From the NCBI GenBank assembly GCA_037384225.1, contig JARROD010000046.1, positions 1 through 16,570 on the forward strand: 16,570 bases of DNA, given 5' to 3'. The DNA is from JARROD01 sp037384225 (GTDB taxonomy: Bacteria; Pseudomonadota; Gammaproteobacteria; Pseudomonadales; Cellvibrionaceae). This document shows positions 1 through 6,861 of the stretch, piece after piece; positions within the stretch are counted from its first letter, which is position 1, and every line of letters begins with the position of its first letter. The notes below the pieces were generated by a model. That model did not search any database. It was not told where the DNA came from and saw only the letters and a program-made list of their open reading frames with translations. The position numbers and the translations under genes were made by a program.

Positions 1-2
1 GG

Positions 3-251
3 CGGCACAATCAGATCGAGCATCTTCAAAAACTGATCCAATCGCTCAAGGATGTCGTTGGTGAGCCCCAACTGATTATCGGCTGTGACTGCATTCTCAG
101 GCGAATCGAAGCCGAAGAGTTACAGCAGCAGGCGCAAATGTCCCGCATTTTCATGGAAAATAACGTCATCGGATTTGAATCCTACGGCGAGCAGATTCAC
201 GCCATGCACGTCAACCAGACGATCTCGGGCGTGGCCATAGGCACACCATGA
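3..251 (+). CDS. C-terminal end of a FIST-domain sensor protein (partial)
   Basis: An open frame enters from the left edge in frame 3 and ends at TGA 249-251, giving 82 residues. The end reads ENNVIGFESYGEQIHAMHVN followed by QTISGVAIGTP. The pattern 'GF.SYGEQ...MHVNQT..GVAIG' is, from memory, the conserved C-terminus of the FIST_C domain, a sensory domain usually found as FIST_N-FIST_C in proteins encoded beside signal-transduction genes and thought to bind small ligands. The start codon and FIST_N lie outside the window. The stop overlaps the start of the following hybrid kinase (ATGA), so the two are probably co-transcribed and translationally coupled. This supports a ligand-sensing partner for a kinase that has no obvious input domain of its own. 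The family call rests on the C-terminal motif only. Confidence 0.72.
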   Translation, partial: RHNQIEHLQKLIQSLKDVVGEPQLIIGCDCILRRIEAEELQQQAQMSRIFMENNVIGFESYGEQIHAMHVNQTISGVAIGTP

Positions 252-2107
252 GCCCGGAACCCACAATCGAGAGTCTGAAGGCCGATCTGGCCAGAAAGGA
301 TAAAATTATCAAGGCCTTGATAAAGCGGGTCGAACTCGGCACGGACTCTGGAACCACGGCGTTTGGGCAGTTGCAAATAAACATCGTGCTGGAGGACGAA
401 ATTCGCCTTCGCACTGCCGAACTCCACACCGCCCTCGAAAAGCTGGAACAGACGAACACCACGCTCAATGAAACCAACCAGCAAATGGAAAAGGAGATTC
501 GGCAGCGACAGCTAATCGAAGAAAAACTGCAGCAAATAAGCCACGCTAAAAGTGAGTTTCTGGCCAATATGAGCCACGAAATAAGAACCCCAATGAACGG
601 TGTCATCGGCATGACCAGTTTGTTGCTGGACACCGAACTTTCTCCCGAACAACAAGATTATGTCGATACCATTCGAAAGTCCGCCAATACACTGTTGAAT
701 ATCATCAACGATATTCTCGATTTCTCAAAAATCGAGGCCGGTATGATCGAATTGGAAGAACTGGAGTTCGATCTGCGCGGCAAGATCGAGGATTTACTGG
801 ATCTGCTCGCCGCCCAGGCACACGACCGAGGGTTGGAGCTGATTTACCGCATTGATCCCGATACCCCAACACAGTTATGGGGTGACCCGAGCCGCCTGGG
901 CCAGATTATCACCAATCTCCTAAGCAATGCGATCAAATTCACGCTGGAAGGCGAGGTTTATCTGCGTATCAGCCAGGTGCGGCAACACAAGCAACGATGT
1001 ACGCTGCGCTTCGAGGTGAGCGATACCGGCATCGGTATCGCGGCCGAAAAACAGGTGGAAATTTTCAGGCCCTTCAGCCAGGCTAACAGTTCGACCACGC
1101 GCAAATACGGCGGCACCGGTCTGGGTCTGGCCATTGTCAATCAGCTGGCGAAGCTGATGGGCGGAAGGGCCGGGGTATCCAGCGAGTTAGGGAAAGGCAG
1201 CACTTTCTGGTTTGAAGCGACCCTTGGTTGTCGCTCACCTGTTTCGCAGGCGGCTGTCGATCTCGAGCCCCTGCGTGGGGCGAAAGTATTGGTGGTCGAC
1301 GGCAATGCTTCCCTGCGCAACACACTTCAAGAACAGATTCAAATCTGGGACATGGCCTGTGATACCGCCGTCGACAGCGACGAGGCGCTGGCGGTGCTCA
1401 GTCGGGCACGCAAGCACTATCGTCTGGCTCTGATCGACTTCGCTGTGGGGGATGTTGACGGACTACAGCTGGCTACCCGGATACAGCGAGACCCGACACT
1501 GGCGCAAACCGCGCTGGTGCTGATGGGTTCACGCCATGAGAGGGGGCTCCAGCAAAGCGCTCAACATGCCGGTATCACCCAGTTTCTGGCTAAGCCCATA
1601 CACCTAAACCAGCTTTACCAATGTCTGCGTGAGACACTGGCGCCAACGCAGCCGGTAGCAAAGCAAACCAAATCGAAAATGGGCGCAGACAAGCCTGTCA
1701 CAAAAACCATGGGGCGTATTCTTATCGCTGAGGACAACATCATTAACCAGAAGGTCGCCACCAGAATTCTTGAAAAACTGGGGTACAACACCGATGTGGC
1801 GGGCAATGGATACGAAGCCCTCGACTTTCTGGAGCGATCAACCTATGACCTCGTTTTTATGGACTGCCAAATGCCGGAGATGGATGGCTATGATGCGACC
1901 GGCAAGATTCGCCGCAACGAGGGGGCAGACAGGCATACACTGATCATCGCTATGACGGCAAGCGCCATGCCCGGAGACCGCGAACGTTGCCTGAGCGCGG
2001 GCATGGACGATCATATCGCCAAGCCGATAACACTCAACGGAATACGCAAAGTTCTGGAACACTGGTTACCGGACAGGCGCAGGCCGCGGCCGGCAACGAT
2101 AGGGTAA
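248..2107 (+). CDS. Hybrid sensor histidine kinase, HisKA-HATPase-REC-REC, no transmembrane segment
   Basis: 619 residues. Residues 1-100 are polar and coiled-coil-like with no membrane helix, so the protein looks cytoplasmic. HisKA follows, with the H-box FLANMSHEIRTPMNG and phospho-acceptor H110. The HATPase_c domain has an N-box around 218-231 (QIITNLLSNAIKFT), G1 DTGIGI at 259-264 and G2 GGTGLGLA at 288-295. Two receiver domains come next. REC1 (about 345-462) keeps D397 and K449, but its acidic pair reads VDGN, so one Asp is replaced by Gly. REC2 (about 488-605) is canonical: E495/D496, D539 in FMDCQMPEMDG, and K592. This is BarA/GacS-like output architecture without a membrane input. 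The start overlaps the FIST stop (ATGA), suggesting FIST provides the input. The final codons (ATIG-stop) coincide with a 16-bp repeat, noted separately. The downstream target cannot be inferred. Confidence 0.93.
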   Translation: MSPEPTIESLKADLARKDKIIKALIKRVELGTDSGTTAFGQLQINIVLEDEIRLRTAELHTALEKLEQTNTTLNETNQQMEKEIRQRQLIEEKLQQISHAKSEFLANMSHEIRTPMNGVIGMTSLLLDTELSPEQQDYVDTIRKSANTLLNIINDILDFSKIEAGMIELEELEFDLRGKIEDLLDLLAAQAHDRGLELIYRIDPDTPTQLWGDPSRLGQIITNLLSNAIKFTLEGEVYLRISQVRQHKQRCTLRFEVSDTGIGIAAEKQVEIFRPFSQANSSTTRKYGGTGLGLAIVNQLAKLMGGRAGVSSELGKGSTFWFEATLGCRSPVSQAAVDLEPLRGAKVLVVDGNASLRNTLQEQIQIWDMACDTAVDSDEALAVLSRARKHYRLALIDFAVGDVDGLQLATRIQRDPTLAQTALVLMGSRHERGLQQSAQHAGITQFLAKPIHLNQLYQCLRETLAPTQPVAKQTKSKMGADKPVTKTMGRILIAEDNIINQKVATRILEKLGYNTDVAGNGYEALDFLERSTYDLVFMDCQMPEMDGYDATGKIRRNEGADRHTLIIAMTASAMPGDRERCLSAGMDDHIAKPITLNGIRKVLEHWLPDRRRPRPATIG

Positions 2108-2108
2108 A
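2093..2108 (+). repeat. 16-bp exact match to the end of the 190-bp palindromic element at 14553-14742
   Basis: The 16 bases GCAACGATAGGGTAAA at 2093-2108 recur exactly at 14730-14745, where they form the outer end of the right arm of a long palindrome. At 2093 they encode the last four residues and the TAA of the hybrid kinase. A chance 16-mer match between two sites in a window this size is unlikely (roughly 0.06 expected for uniform composition). A remnant end of the same repeat family is therefore plausible, but no second arm was found near 2093. Confidence 0.5.
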
Positions 2109-2690
2109 TTAAAAAGCATTTGCTGATATCCGCTTGAGTTTTTCCAGAGCCCTCTGATATCGCATTTTTACCGCACTCAGTTTTAACCCAACGATTATGG
2201 CAATTTCATTGTACGTCAGGTCTTCCGTGCACCGAAAGACAACGATACTGCGGTCCATCGCATCCAACTGTTTAAGCCATTGGTTAACCCGCTGTTCCTC
2301 GCTGTTGTTTTGTTGTCGCTCGGGCGTATCCGACTCACATTCAACTCCGTCGTATTCGATGTGGAGGATCTGTTTTTGACAGCGTAGCGCGGAAGCCGCC
2401 TCATTATAAGCTATCCGATACAGCCAGGTTTTAAAACTGGAATTGCCCCGGAACTCGCGGATAGAATGGAAAACCTTTAGCATCACTTCCTGCGTAATTT
2501 CCTCGGCCTCTTCGCTGCAAGAGGTGTACCTGTAGCAGATATTTTTTATCCGACTTTGATAACGGGATATAAGGGCTTCATAAGCTATGGTTACATACGG
2601 TAGTTCCCGCCGGGAGATCTCCAGCAGCTCGCTATCTGACAGGTGGAACAATCGCGCACGGAACAGACGCGTCGGAAGGTATCGTGTCAT
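2109..2690 (-). CDS. RNA polymerase sigma factor, ECF (sigma-70 family)
   Basis: 193 residues, read leftward. Sigma region 2 spans about 34-100 (ISRYQSRIKNICYRY, then the -10-recognition helix FRGNSSFKTWLYRIAYNEA). Sigma region 4 spans about 140-188, with LDAMDRSIVVFRCTEDLTYN and the helix-turn-helix EIAIIVGLKLSAVKMRYQRA. Length and absence of regions 1 and 3 fit the extracytoplasmic-function class. It is the last gene in a leftward run behind an MscS-type channel, a one-helix protein and an OmpA-like lipoprotein, which suggests control of envelope or osmotic stress genes. The ATG at 2690 has only a weak upstream GAAG and the N-terminus is longer than typical, so a later start is possible. 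The gene ends 1 bp from the convergent kinase stop. Confidence 0.92.
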   Translation of the reverse strand: MTRYLPTRLFRARLFHLSDSELLEISRRELPYVTIAYEALISRYQSRIKNICYRYTSCSEEAEEITQEVMLKVFHSIREFRGNSSFKTWLYRIAYNEAASALRCQKQILHIEYDGVECESDTPERQQNNSEEQRVNQWLKQLDAMDRSIVVFRCTEDLTYNEIAIIVGLKLSAVKMRYQRALEKLKRISANAF

Positions 2691-2739
2691 TGTGCTTCAA
2701 GCCAACGATGATTGACCTGAGTTCATGTTGATTTATAAA

Positions 2740-3585
2740 TTACTTTGCATTCTCGCTCCAGCATGTATAACGGAAGCTGCGGGTCAATAAATACTGGTTG
2801 GGAATGGAAAGCCGCTGCCCTTGCTCATTCTCTATTATAGTATTCACCGCGCTCACTTCAACCAGAGTTCCTTTGAAACCTTCGTACTCTACACCATCGC
2901 CGGGCTTTAACTGCTCTCGTGCATAAATACCGGAAACAATATTACCGGCTACACTTCGCGTGCCCATTCCCAAAGCAATGGCGACAGCGATACCGACGCT
3001 GGCAAGGATAATGGCGAATACCAGGTTGAGCAAATCCGTTTCGATTTTCAGCTGGCCGATTGCGAGGGAAAAGGTGGTGATATAAATCAGAAGTTGTAAT
3101 AGCCGTCCCACCGAACTGGCGTATTCCACACCGATATTAGCCAACGAGTTTTGAACCGCATCTTTGACATAACGGGACGCCAGAAGACCGATGATCAGAA
3201 TCACAAGCGCGCCCAGGAGTTTGGGCAGATAAAGCACAACATCATCCAGTATCGCGGATAACCGGCCAAGCCCGATGGTTTCCGCCCCGGTGAGGAGGAT
3301 AAACAATACCAGAAAAAAATAAATCACGTGACCCAGAATTTCGTGAGGGGCCTTCGCCACCCCGAGTACCCTCAGCGCGGCCTGAATACCACAGCGCTCA
3401 CAAAGGACATCGAAACCGAGTTTCTGTGTTAGCCGATTGAGCCAGGTTACACCCCATCGGGCCAGGTAGAGACCGACTATGACAACGAGCAATGCCGCCA
3501 GCAGGTTGGGAATAAATCCCACGATCTTGATCCAGAAATTGGACAGCGCCGTTATAAACGATTGCGTCCACAGATTGACGTCCAT
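2740..3585 (-). CDS. MscS-family mechanosensitive channel, small form
   Basis: 281 residues from ATG 3585. I prefer this start because an AGGGGGG Shine-Dalgarno sequence precedes it by a few bases. The frame could start 15 codons earlier, but those codons lie partly in a tandem repeat. Hydrophobic segments fall near residues 17-40, 84-105, 115-140 and 157-215. The pore-lining stretch is rich in Gly/Ala (VGIAVAIALGMGTRSVAGNI), then comes the MscS beta domain (REQLKPGDGVEYEGFKGTLV, NEQGQRLSIPNQYLL). The N-terminal helices resemble the 'conserved TM helix' type of MscS relatives rather than E. coli MscS. The expected product is an inner-membrane pressure-relief channel. Location between an ECF sigma factor and small membrane and OmpA-like genes suggests co-regulation in envelope homeostasis. 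Confidence 0.9.
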   Translation of the reverse strand: MDVNLWTQSFITALSNFWIKIVGFIPNLLAALLVVIVGLYLARWGVTWLNRLTQKLGFDVLCERCGIQAALRVLGVAKAPHEILGHVIYFFLVLFILLTGAETIGLGRLSAILDDVVLYLPKLLGALVILIIGLLASRYVKDAVQNSLANIGVEYASSVGRLLQLLIYITTFSLAIGQLKIETDLLNLVFAIILASVGIAVAIALGMGTRSVAGNIVSGIYAREQLKPGDGVEYEGFKGTLVEVSAVNTIIENEQGQRLSIPNQYLLTRSFRYTCWSENAK

Positions 3586-3608
3586 TGCTGCCCCCCTTAA
3601 GAAACCTG

Positions 3609-3667
3609 GATAAGAACCTGGGATAGTCACCTGGAATAGTCACCTGGAATAGTCACCTGGAATAGTT
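3609..3667. repeat. 13-bp tandem repeat, three perfect-phase units plus a degenerate one
   Basis: Units of the form (g/a)ATAGTCACCTGG lie at 3622-3634, 3635-3647 and 3648-3660. A degenerate unit (ATAAGAACCTGG) precedes them and the start of another (AATAGTT) follows. The array sits between the small membrane-protein gene and mscS. It supplies the TGA stop of the former, and its minus-strand reading includes the upstream alternative start of the latter. Copy-number change by slippage would alter the spacing or coupling of the two genes. Confidence 0.85.
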
Positions 3668-3934
3668 ATGCTTGCGGTTCACGCCTGGCGTCTTCGGTGC
3701 TTGCCGACACGTTTTTCTCCGCTGTCCCAATCGTTGATAGACGATAGCACCACCCCCTACTGCCAGCGTCCACAACCAGGCGGCCAATAAACCCAAGAGA
3801 TCTTTCGCAAGGATTTCTCTATTGGCTCGCCTGAGTACCCGCTGCAGCGAAGCATCCGGGTCGTGGGGTACAGGTTGGGCCCGCCAAAGGGATTTGACCT
3901 GTCGCTCCTTATCATTAAATTCAGAACCGGTCAC
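3653..3934 (-). CDS. Small single-pass membrane protein of unknown function, ECF-cluster associated
   Basis: 93 residues from a GTG start at 3934, preceded by GGGGG with 6-nt spacing. Residues 1-43 are charged and hydrophilic, about 45-67 form one membrane helix (LLGLLAAWLWTLAVGGGAIV), and the tail is strongly basic. Small proteins of this plan, with a 'LW..QP' motif (here SLWRAQP at 15-21) and one helix, sit next to ECF sigma genes in other gammaproteobacteria. Acting as a membrane-tethered anti-sigma or modulator is an inference. The stop codon lies inside a 13-bp tandem repeat. From about 3720 downstream a different frame (EKNVSASTEDARREPQA, then stop) looks at least as protein-like as the annotated basic tail, so a frameshift near the repeat is possible. 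Confidence 0.6.
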   Translation of the reverse strand: MTGSEFNDKERQVKSLWRAQPVPHDPDASLQRVLRRANREILAKDLLGLLAAWLWTLAVGGGAIVYQRLGQRRKTCRQAPKTPGVNRKHNYSR

Positions 3935-3996
3935 CCTCTGCCCCCGTTGCCCGTTAATGTGCTCAAGCGTTCAGCGCCGCGTGTCTGTGCGATCGC

Positions 3997-5487
3997 CTAG
4001 CGGTCTATATCGGCTGGAATCTGGCCAACGGTATTTACACTATCCGGATTATTGATAATGAGTACTTCCACCCGACGGTTGGCGGCGCGCCCCTCCGCAG
4101 TCTCATTCGGTGCTACCGGACGCTCCTTGCCGTAGCCTTTCGAGGCCAGACGACCGGCATCGATGCGCCCCACTTCCCGCAAGAACTTGGCGACTTTATC
4201 AGCCCGTTGTTGAGAGAGATTTTTGTTGAAAGGATCGCTACCTACATTATCTGTATGGCCGGAGACCAATATTCGGGATTCGGGAAACTGCTCGATCGCC
4301 TCGACAATTTTGTTTATTAAGGCGAAGTTTTCCGACTCAATTTCGCTACTGCCCGAAGGAAATGAAAATCCGTGGGCGCGAATCAGCACATTGTCCATCT
4401 GCCGATAGACATCTGCTTCGCTGGGGTCGAACAATGATTGCACCCGAGAAAACCGGGCGGCAAGCGCCGCTTGTTGCTGACGTTTTTGTTCGTTCAGTGA
4501 CATCACCTCAGTCAACGCAGCCTCTTTTGCCTGGCTGATTTGCATTTCCCTCTCTTTGGTTTTCTGCAGTGCCGCCAGTGTGGATTCTTGCTGGGACTGC
4601 ATTTCCAGCAGTTTGTTGGCAAGATTTTTCACCAACTCCTTATTTGGCTCATTGAAAGCGAGATCGCTCTCGATCGGGGCCACAATGCGCGAAATCTGTT
4701 CCTGGTACCACAGGACCTTGTCCTCTTCATTGAAGTCCGATTGGTCGAAATGCGTGATAACTTCCGCTATCTGGGTGGCACGCTGCGTGTTCCACAGGGC
4801 GCGTTGCGCGTGTGTACGAGCCTTCGGGGTAGAGGTACGATCGACATTCAGCGTATTTACCGCCAATCGGTATTCCTCCTGCGCCAGCTTCATGGTCTTC
4901 GGTGCCAGGTCATCAACACCTTTCTTCTTTGCTTTGGCAATAGCATCGGAGGCAACGTCAACAATATTGCCCTTCAGGGCGGCCAGTTCCACTGCCTCAT
5001 AGGTACGCATGGCCTCGGTGAGGCCGGCCTTGGCTTTCGCTTCCCTGCCCGCTTCGATCAACCCCGTCAGTGACTTCAACTTGGCTTCCGCTTCGGCAAA
5101 CGCAGCGGTATTGAGAATCTCAGCGCGCGCTTTTTTGGCCTTGGCGCGGGCGCGCAGGACCTCTTCCAGAATATCCTCGGCTTTGGATGCATTTTGCCGG
5201 GCCTTTTGCAGCACATCCATACCGGATTGAGCCAAGGTGCTGGCTTTGGCGTTATCGATTTTACCCAGGTTCACAGATTCTTCATATATCTCCTTGGCCT
5301 GGCGGTACTGGGCTGGAGACAGCACATTCAGTTCGTTTTCAAACCCGGCGTCCAATTCCCGTTTTAACTGAGCCACCTTGGGGTATTGCTGGAACATCGC
5401 CTGCTCGGATAACGGCTTGGGTCCGACACAGCCCGCGATTCCCAGCACCAGAAAAAAAGAAATAAAAATAACATACAACTTTTTCAT
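3997..5487 (-). CDS. OmpA-family outer-membrane lipoprotein with long helical (DUF4398-like) midsection
   Basis: 496 residues. The N-terminus is a lipoprotein signal with lipobox IAGC, so C20 is the likely acylated residue. Valine at +2 does not match the Asp inner-membrane retention signal, so outer-membrane sorting is likely. Residues about 25-345 are Ala/Lys/Glu-rich and predicted mostly helical, with repeated 'A..A...Y..A' patterns that recall DUF4398. Residues about 365-480 form an OmpA C-terminal peptidoglycan-binding domain (FSFPSGSSEI, SGHTDNVGS, LSQQRADKV, GYGKERP, ANRRVEV). D413 and R428 correspond to the diaminopimelate-contacting Asp and Arg of E. coli OmpA. The start is supported by GAGGAG upstream (minus strand, about 5494-5500). 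It is the first gene of the leftward run ending in the ECF sigma gene, and probably tethers or buffers the envelope structurally. Confidence 0.92.
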   Translation of the reverse strand: MKKLYVIFISFFLVLGIAGCVGPKPLSEQAMFQQYPKVAQLKRELDAGFENELNVLSPAQYRQAKEIYEESVNLGKIDNAKASTLAQSGMDVLQKARQNASKAEDILEEVLRARAKAKKARAEILNTAAFAEAEAKLKSLTGLIEAGREAKAKAGLTEAMRTYEAVELAALKGNIVDVASDAIAKAKKKGVDDLAPKTMKLAQEEYRLAVNTLNVDRTSTPKARTHAQRALWNTQRATQIAEVITHFDQSDFNEEDKVLWYQEQISRIVAPIESDLAFNEPNKELVKNLANKLLEMQSQQESTLAALQKTKEREMQISQAKEAALTEVMSLNEQKRQQQAALAARFSRVQSLFDPSEADVYRQMDNVLIRAHGFSFPSGSSEIESENFALINKIVEAIEQFPESRILVSGHTDNVGSDPFNKNLSQQRADKVAKFLREVGRIDAGRLASKGYGKERPVAPNETAEGRAANRRVEVLIINNPDSVNTVGQIPADIDR

Positions 5488-5637
5488 AACCCGTTACTCC
5501 TCTTAGGGCTGGCGCAGACATTAATTTCTACACCAGACCCTATTTCCGAAACCGCCTTCTCGATTTTAGACGGATATGGCGGAGCAAAAGTCACAACGAG
5601 TGGGAGACAATTCACTGGAAATAATTTCAGCCTAGGT

Positions 5638-6531
5638 TTACACGTTTTCGAGTGGCGACTGACCCAGGGCTTCCAGGACATAAGCGACAAACGCGCGGTT
5701 GGCCCGGGAAAGGTAATGTTTGCGCTTCCAGGCAATACCCAGGTCCAAAAACAGCGGCTCGCGGAACGACACACCGCGCAATCCAGACTCCTGCTCTATC
5801 ACCCGTTTGAGGCAAAATCCCACCCCCTGGCCCTGGCACACCAGGCTGATCATCAGCCGCAGCAGGTTGGTTTCCACCGCCAGATTGGGTACGACGCCCG
5901 CGGCCTGGCTAAGCGACTCAATCATCTCCCGCAGGTAATAGCCCTCGCGGTAGACGATAAGCGGCTGGCGGGTAAATTCATCCATGCCGATAGCGCGGCT
6001 CTGGGTAAAGGGGTGGCCCGGCGGCACGCAGGCAACCACCTCCTCACGCACCAACAGATGAGCTTCCAGCTCCGAGGGCACATCCGCCATGTTGACAATT
6101 CCCATATCGATCTCGCCGTCCAGTATCAACTGCCGGGCGCGCCGGGTGCCCTCACCGCTGATCTCGACGCGAATCTGCGGGTAGCGGCGCCGAAAACCGG
6201 CGATCAATGGCGGGAAAAAATAGGCTCCCATCATGGCCGAGGTCCCCAGGCGCACCGCCCCGGCGGCCAGCCCGCGCAACTCCGCCAACTCCAGCCGGGC
6301 CTGCTGAAACTGCTCCAGTATGCGCTCGGTGTGGCGCAACAGCGCGCTGCCTTCGGCGGTGAGTTGGATGCGGCGCTCGGCGCGGGAGAACAGCTGCACC
6401 TGGAGTTCCTCCTCCAGCTTGCGCACGGCGATACTCACCGCCGGTTGCGCCATATGCAGGCGCCGCGCCGCCGCGGTGAAACTGCCTTCGCTGACCACCG
6501 CGTGGAAAATCTGTAACTGGCGATTGTCCAA
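5638..6531 (-). CDS. gcdR: LysR-type regulator of glutarate catabolism
   Basis: 297 residues. The start codon is TTG at 6531: an in-frame TAG lies three codons upstream, no in-frame ATG exists before the helix-turn-helix, and GGAG sits 9 nt upstream of the TTG. Residues 1-60 form the winged helix-turn-helix (LQIFHAVVSEGSFTAAARRL, then HMAQPAVSIAVRKLEEEL). About 88-290 is the periplasmic-binding-like effector domain. It is divergent from a glutaryl-CoA dehydrogenase and a class III CoA-transferase. This matches the Pseudomonas arrangement in which the LysR regulator GcdR responds to glutarate and activates gcdHG. The regulator identity therefore comes from context, while the LysR family is clear from sequence. 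It probably binds in the 330-bp divergent gap, possibly at the palindrome 6772-6803. Confidence 0.85.
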   Translation of the reverse strand: MDNRQLQIFHAVVSEGSFTAAARRLHMAQPAVSIAVRKLEEELQVQLFSRAERRIQLTAEGSALLRHTERILEQFQQARLELAELRGLAAGAVRLGTSAMMGAYFFPPLIAGFRRRYPQIRVEISGEGTRRARQLILDGEIDMGIVNMADVPSELEAHLLVREEVVACVPPGHPFTQSRAIGMDEFTRQPLIVYREGYYLREMIESLSQAAGVVPNLAVETNLLRLMISLVCQGQGVGFCLKRVIEQESGLRGVSFREPLFLDLGIAWKRKHYLSRANRAFVAYVLEALGQSPLENV

Positions 6532-6581
6532 TTGCGTCTACTCCATACATAACGACTCAATAACCCGGGTTCGGCACAATG

Positions 6582-6699
6582 TCAGGCGGACGTCCGGAGG
6601 TAGCTGGCCCAGACTGTCGGAGGCATGGATGCCGACGCCAAGCTTACAGGGATGTACTTGCAGCGTGTCTGGGCCAGCTACCTCCGGATGGCCGCCGGA
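6582..6699. repeat. Intergenic hairpin repeat element (REP/MITE-like)
   Basis: Inverted arms of 22 bp match perfectly (6593-6614 with 6667-6688, core GGAGGTAGCTGGCCCAGAC). Pairing continues imperfectly outward to about 6582 and 6699. The interior carries its own hairpin, GGCATggATGCC at 6622-6633. The whole stretch can fold into one long structure on either strand. The central sequence (GCATGGATGCCGACGCC and AGCTTACAGGG) looks familiar to me as a dispersed intergenic element of marine gammaproteobacteria. That recollection is unverified and there is no second copy in this window. No believable gene lies here; the short frames that cross it are low quality. Confidence 0.65.
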
Positions 6700-6710
6700 T
6701 CGAAGGCACA

Positions 6711-6726
6711 AATACCCCGGGGTATT
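6711..6726. repeat. Perfect 16-bp palindrome AATACCCCGGGGTATT
   Basis: A perfect 16-bp palindrome sits just outside the 6582-6699 element. A shorter palindrome, AACCCGGGTT at 6562-6571, lies on the other side of that element. They could be operator half-sites, flanks of an insertion, or chance. Their function is unknown. Confidence 0.5.
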
Positions 6727-6771
6727 GAGAAGTTACCTCCGTACAACTTAATCATATGTGATACATATAAT

Positions 6772-6803
6772 TTCTATAAATATAATATATTATATTTATA
6801 GAA
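6772..6803. promoter_or_regulatory. Perfect 32-bp palindrome in the gcdR-gcdH gap, likely operator
   Basis: The half-site TTCTATAAATATAATA is followed directly by its exact reverse complement, giving a perfect 32-bp palindrome that is almost pure A/T except for the terminal C and G of each arm. It is centred 74 bp before the gcdH start codon. A plausible -10 (TATAGT at 6814-6819) lies just downstream, with no good -35, as expected for an activator-dependent promoter. LysR proteins bind interrupted palindromes with an A/T-rich arm and contact promoters near -35, so binding by the divergent regulator is a reasonable inference. It could also be a site for another dimeric regulator. Confidence 0.6.
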
Positions 6804-6813
6804 TTGCGCCTGC

Positions 6814-6819
6814 TATAGT
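6814..6819 (+). promoter_or_regulatory. Candidate -10 box of the gcdH promoter (TATAGT)
   Basis: TATAGT stands 43 bp upstream of the gcdH ATG, within CTGCTATAGTCG. At 17-bp spacing the -35 position falls in the right arm of the 32-bp palindrome (TATATT) and does not match the consensus. This fits a promoter that needs an activator. It is a visual match only. Confidence 0.4.
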
Positions 6820-6861
6820 CGTCCTATTAAACACTCACCCAAGTCAACTGAGGAGGCCGCT

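Noticed and set aside
5716..6516. Plus-strand open frame (266 codons) opposite the LysR gene
   Set aside because: The LysR helix-turn-helix and effector domain on the minus strand are unmistakable; the plus frame is His/Gln/Leu-rich shadow sequence.
6629..6801. Short frame starting MDADAKLTGMYLQRV inside the hairpin element
   Set aside because: It runs through the inverted repeat and the AT palindrome and has no gene-like composition; the element is better read as non-coding.
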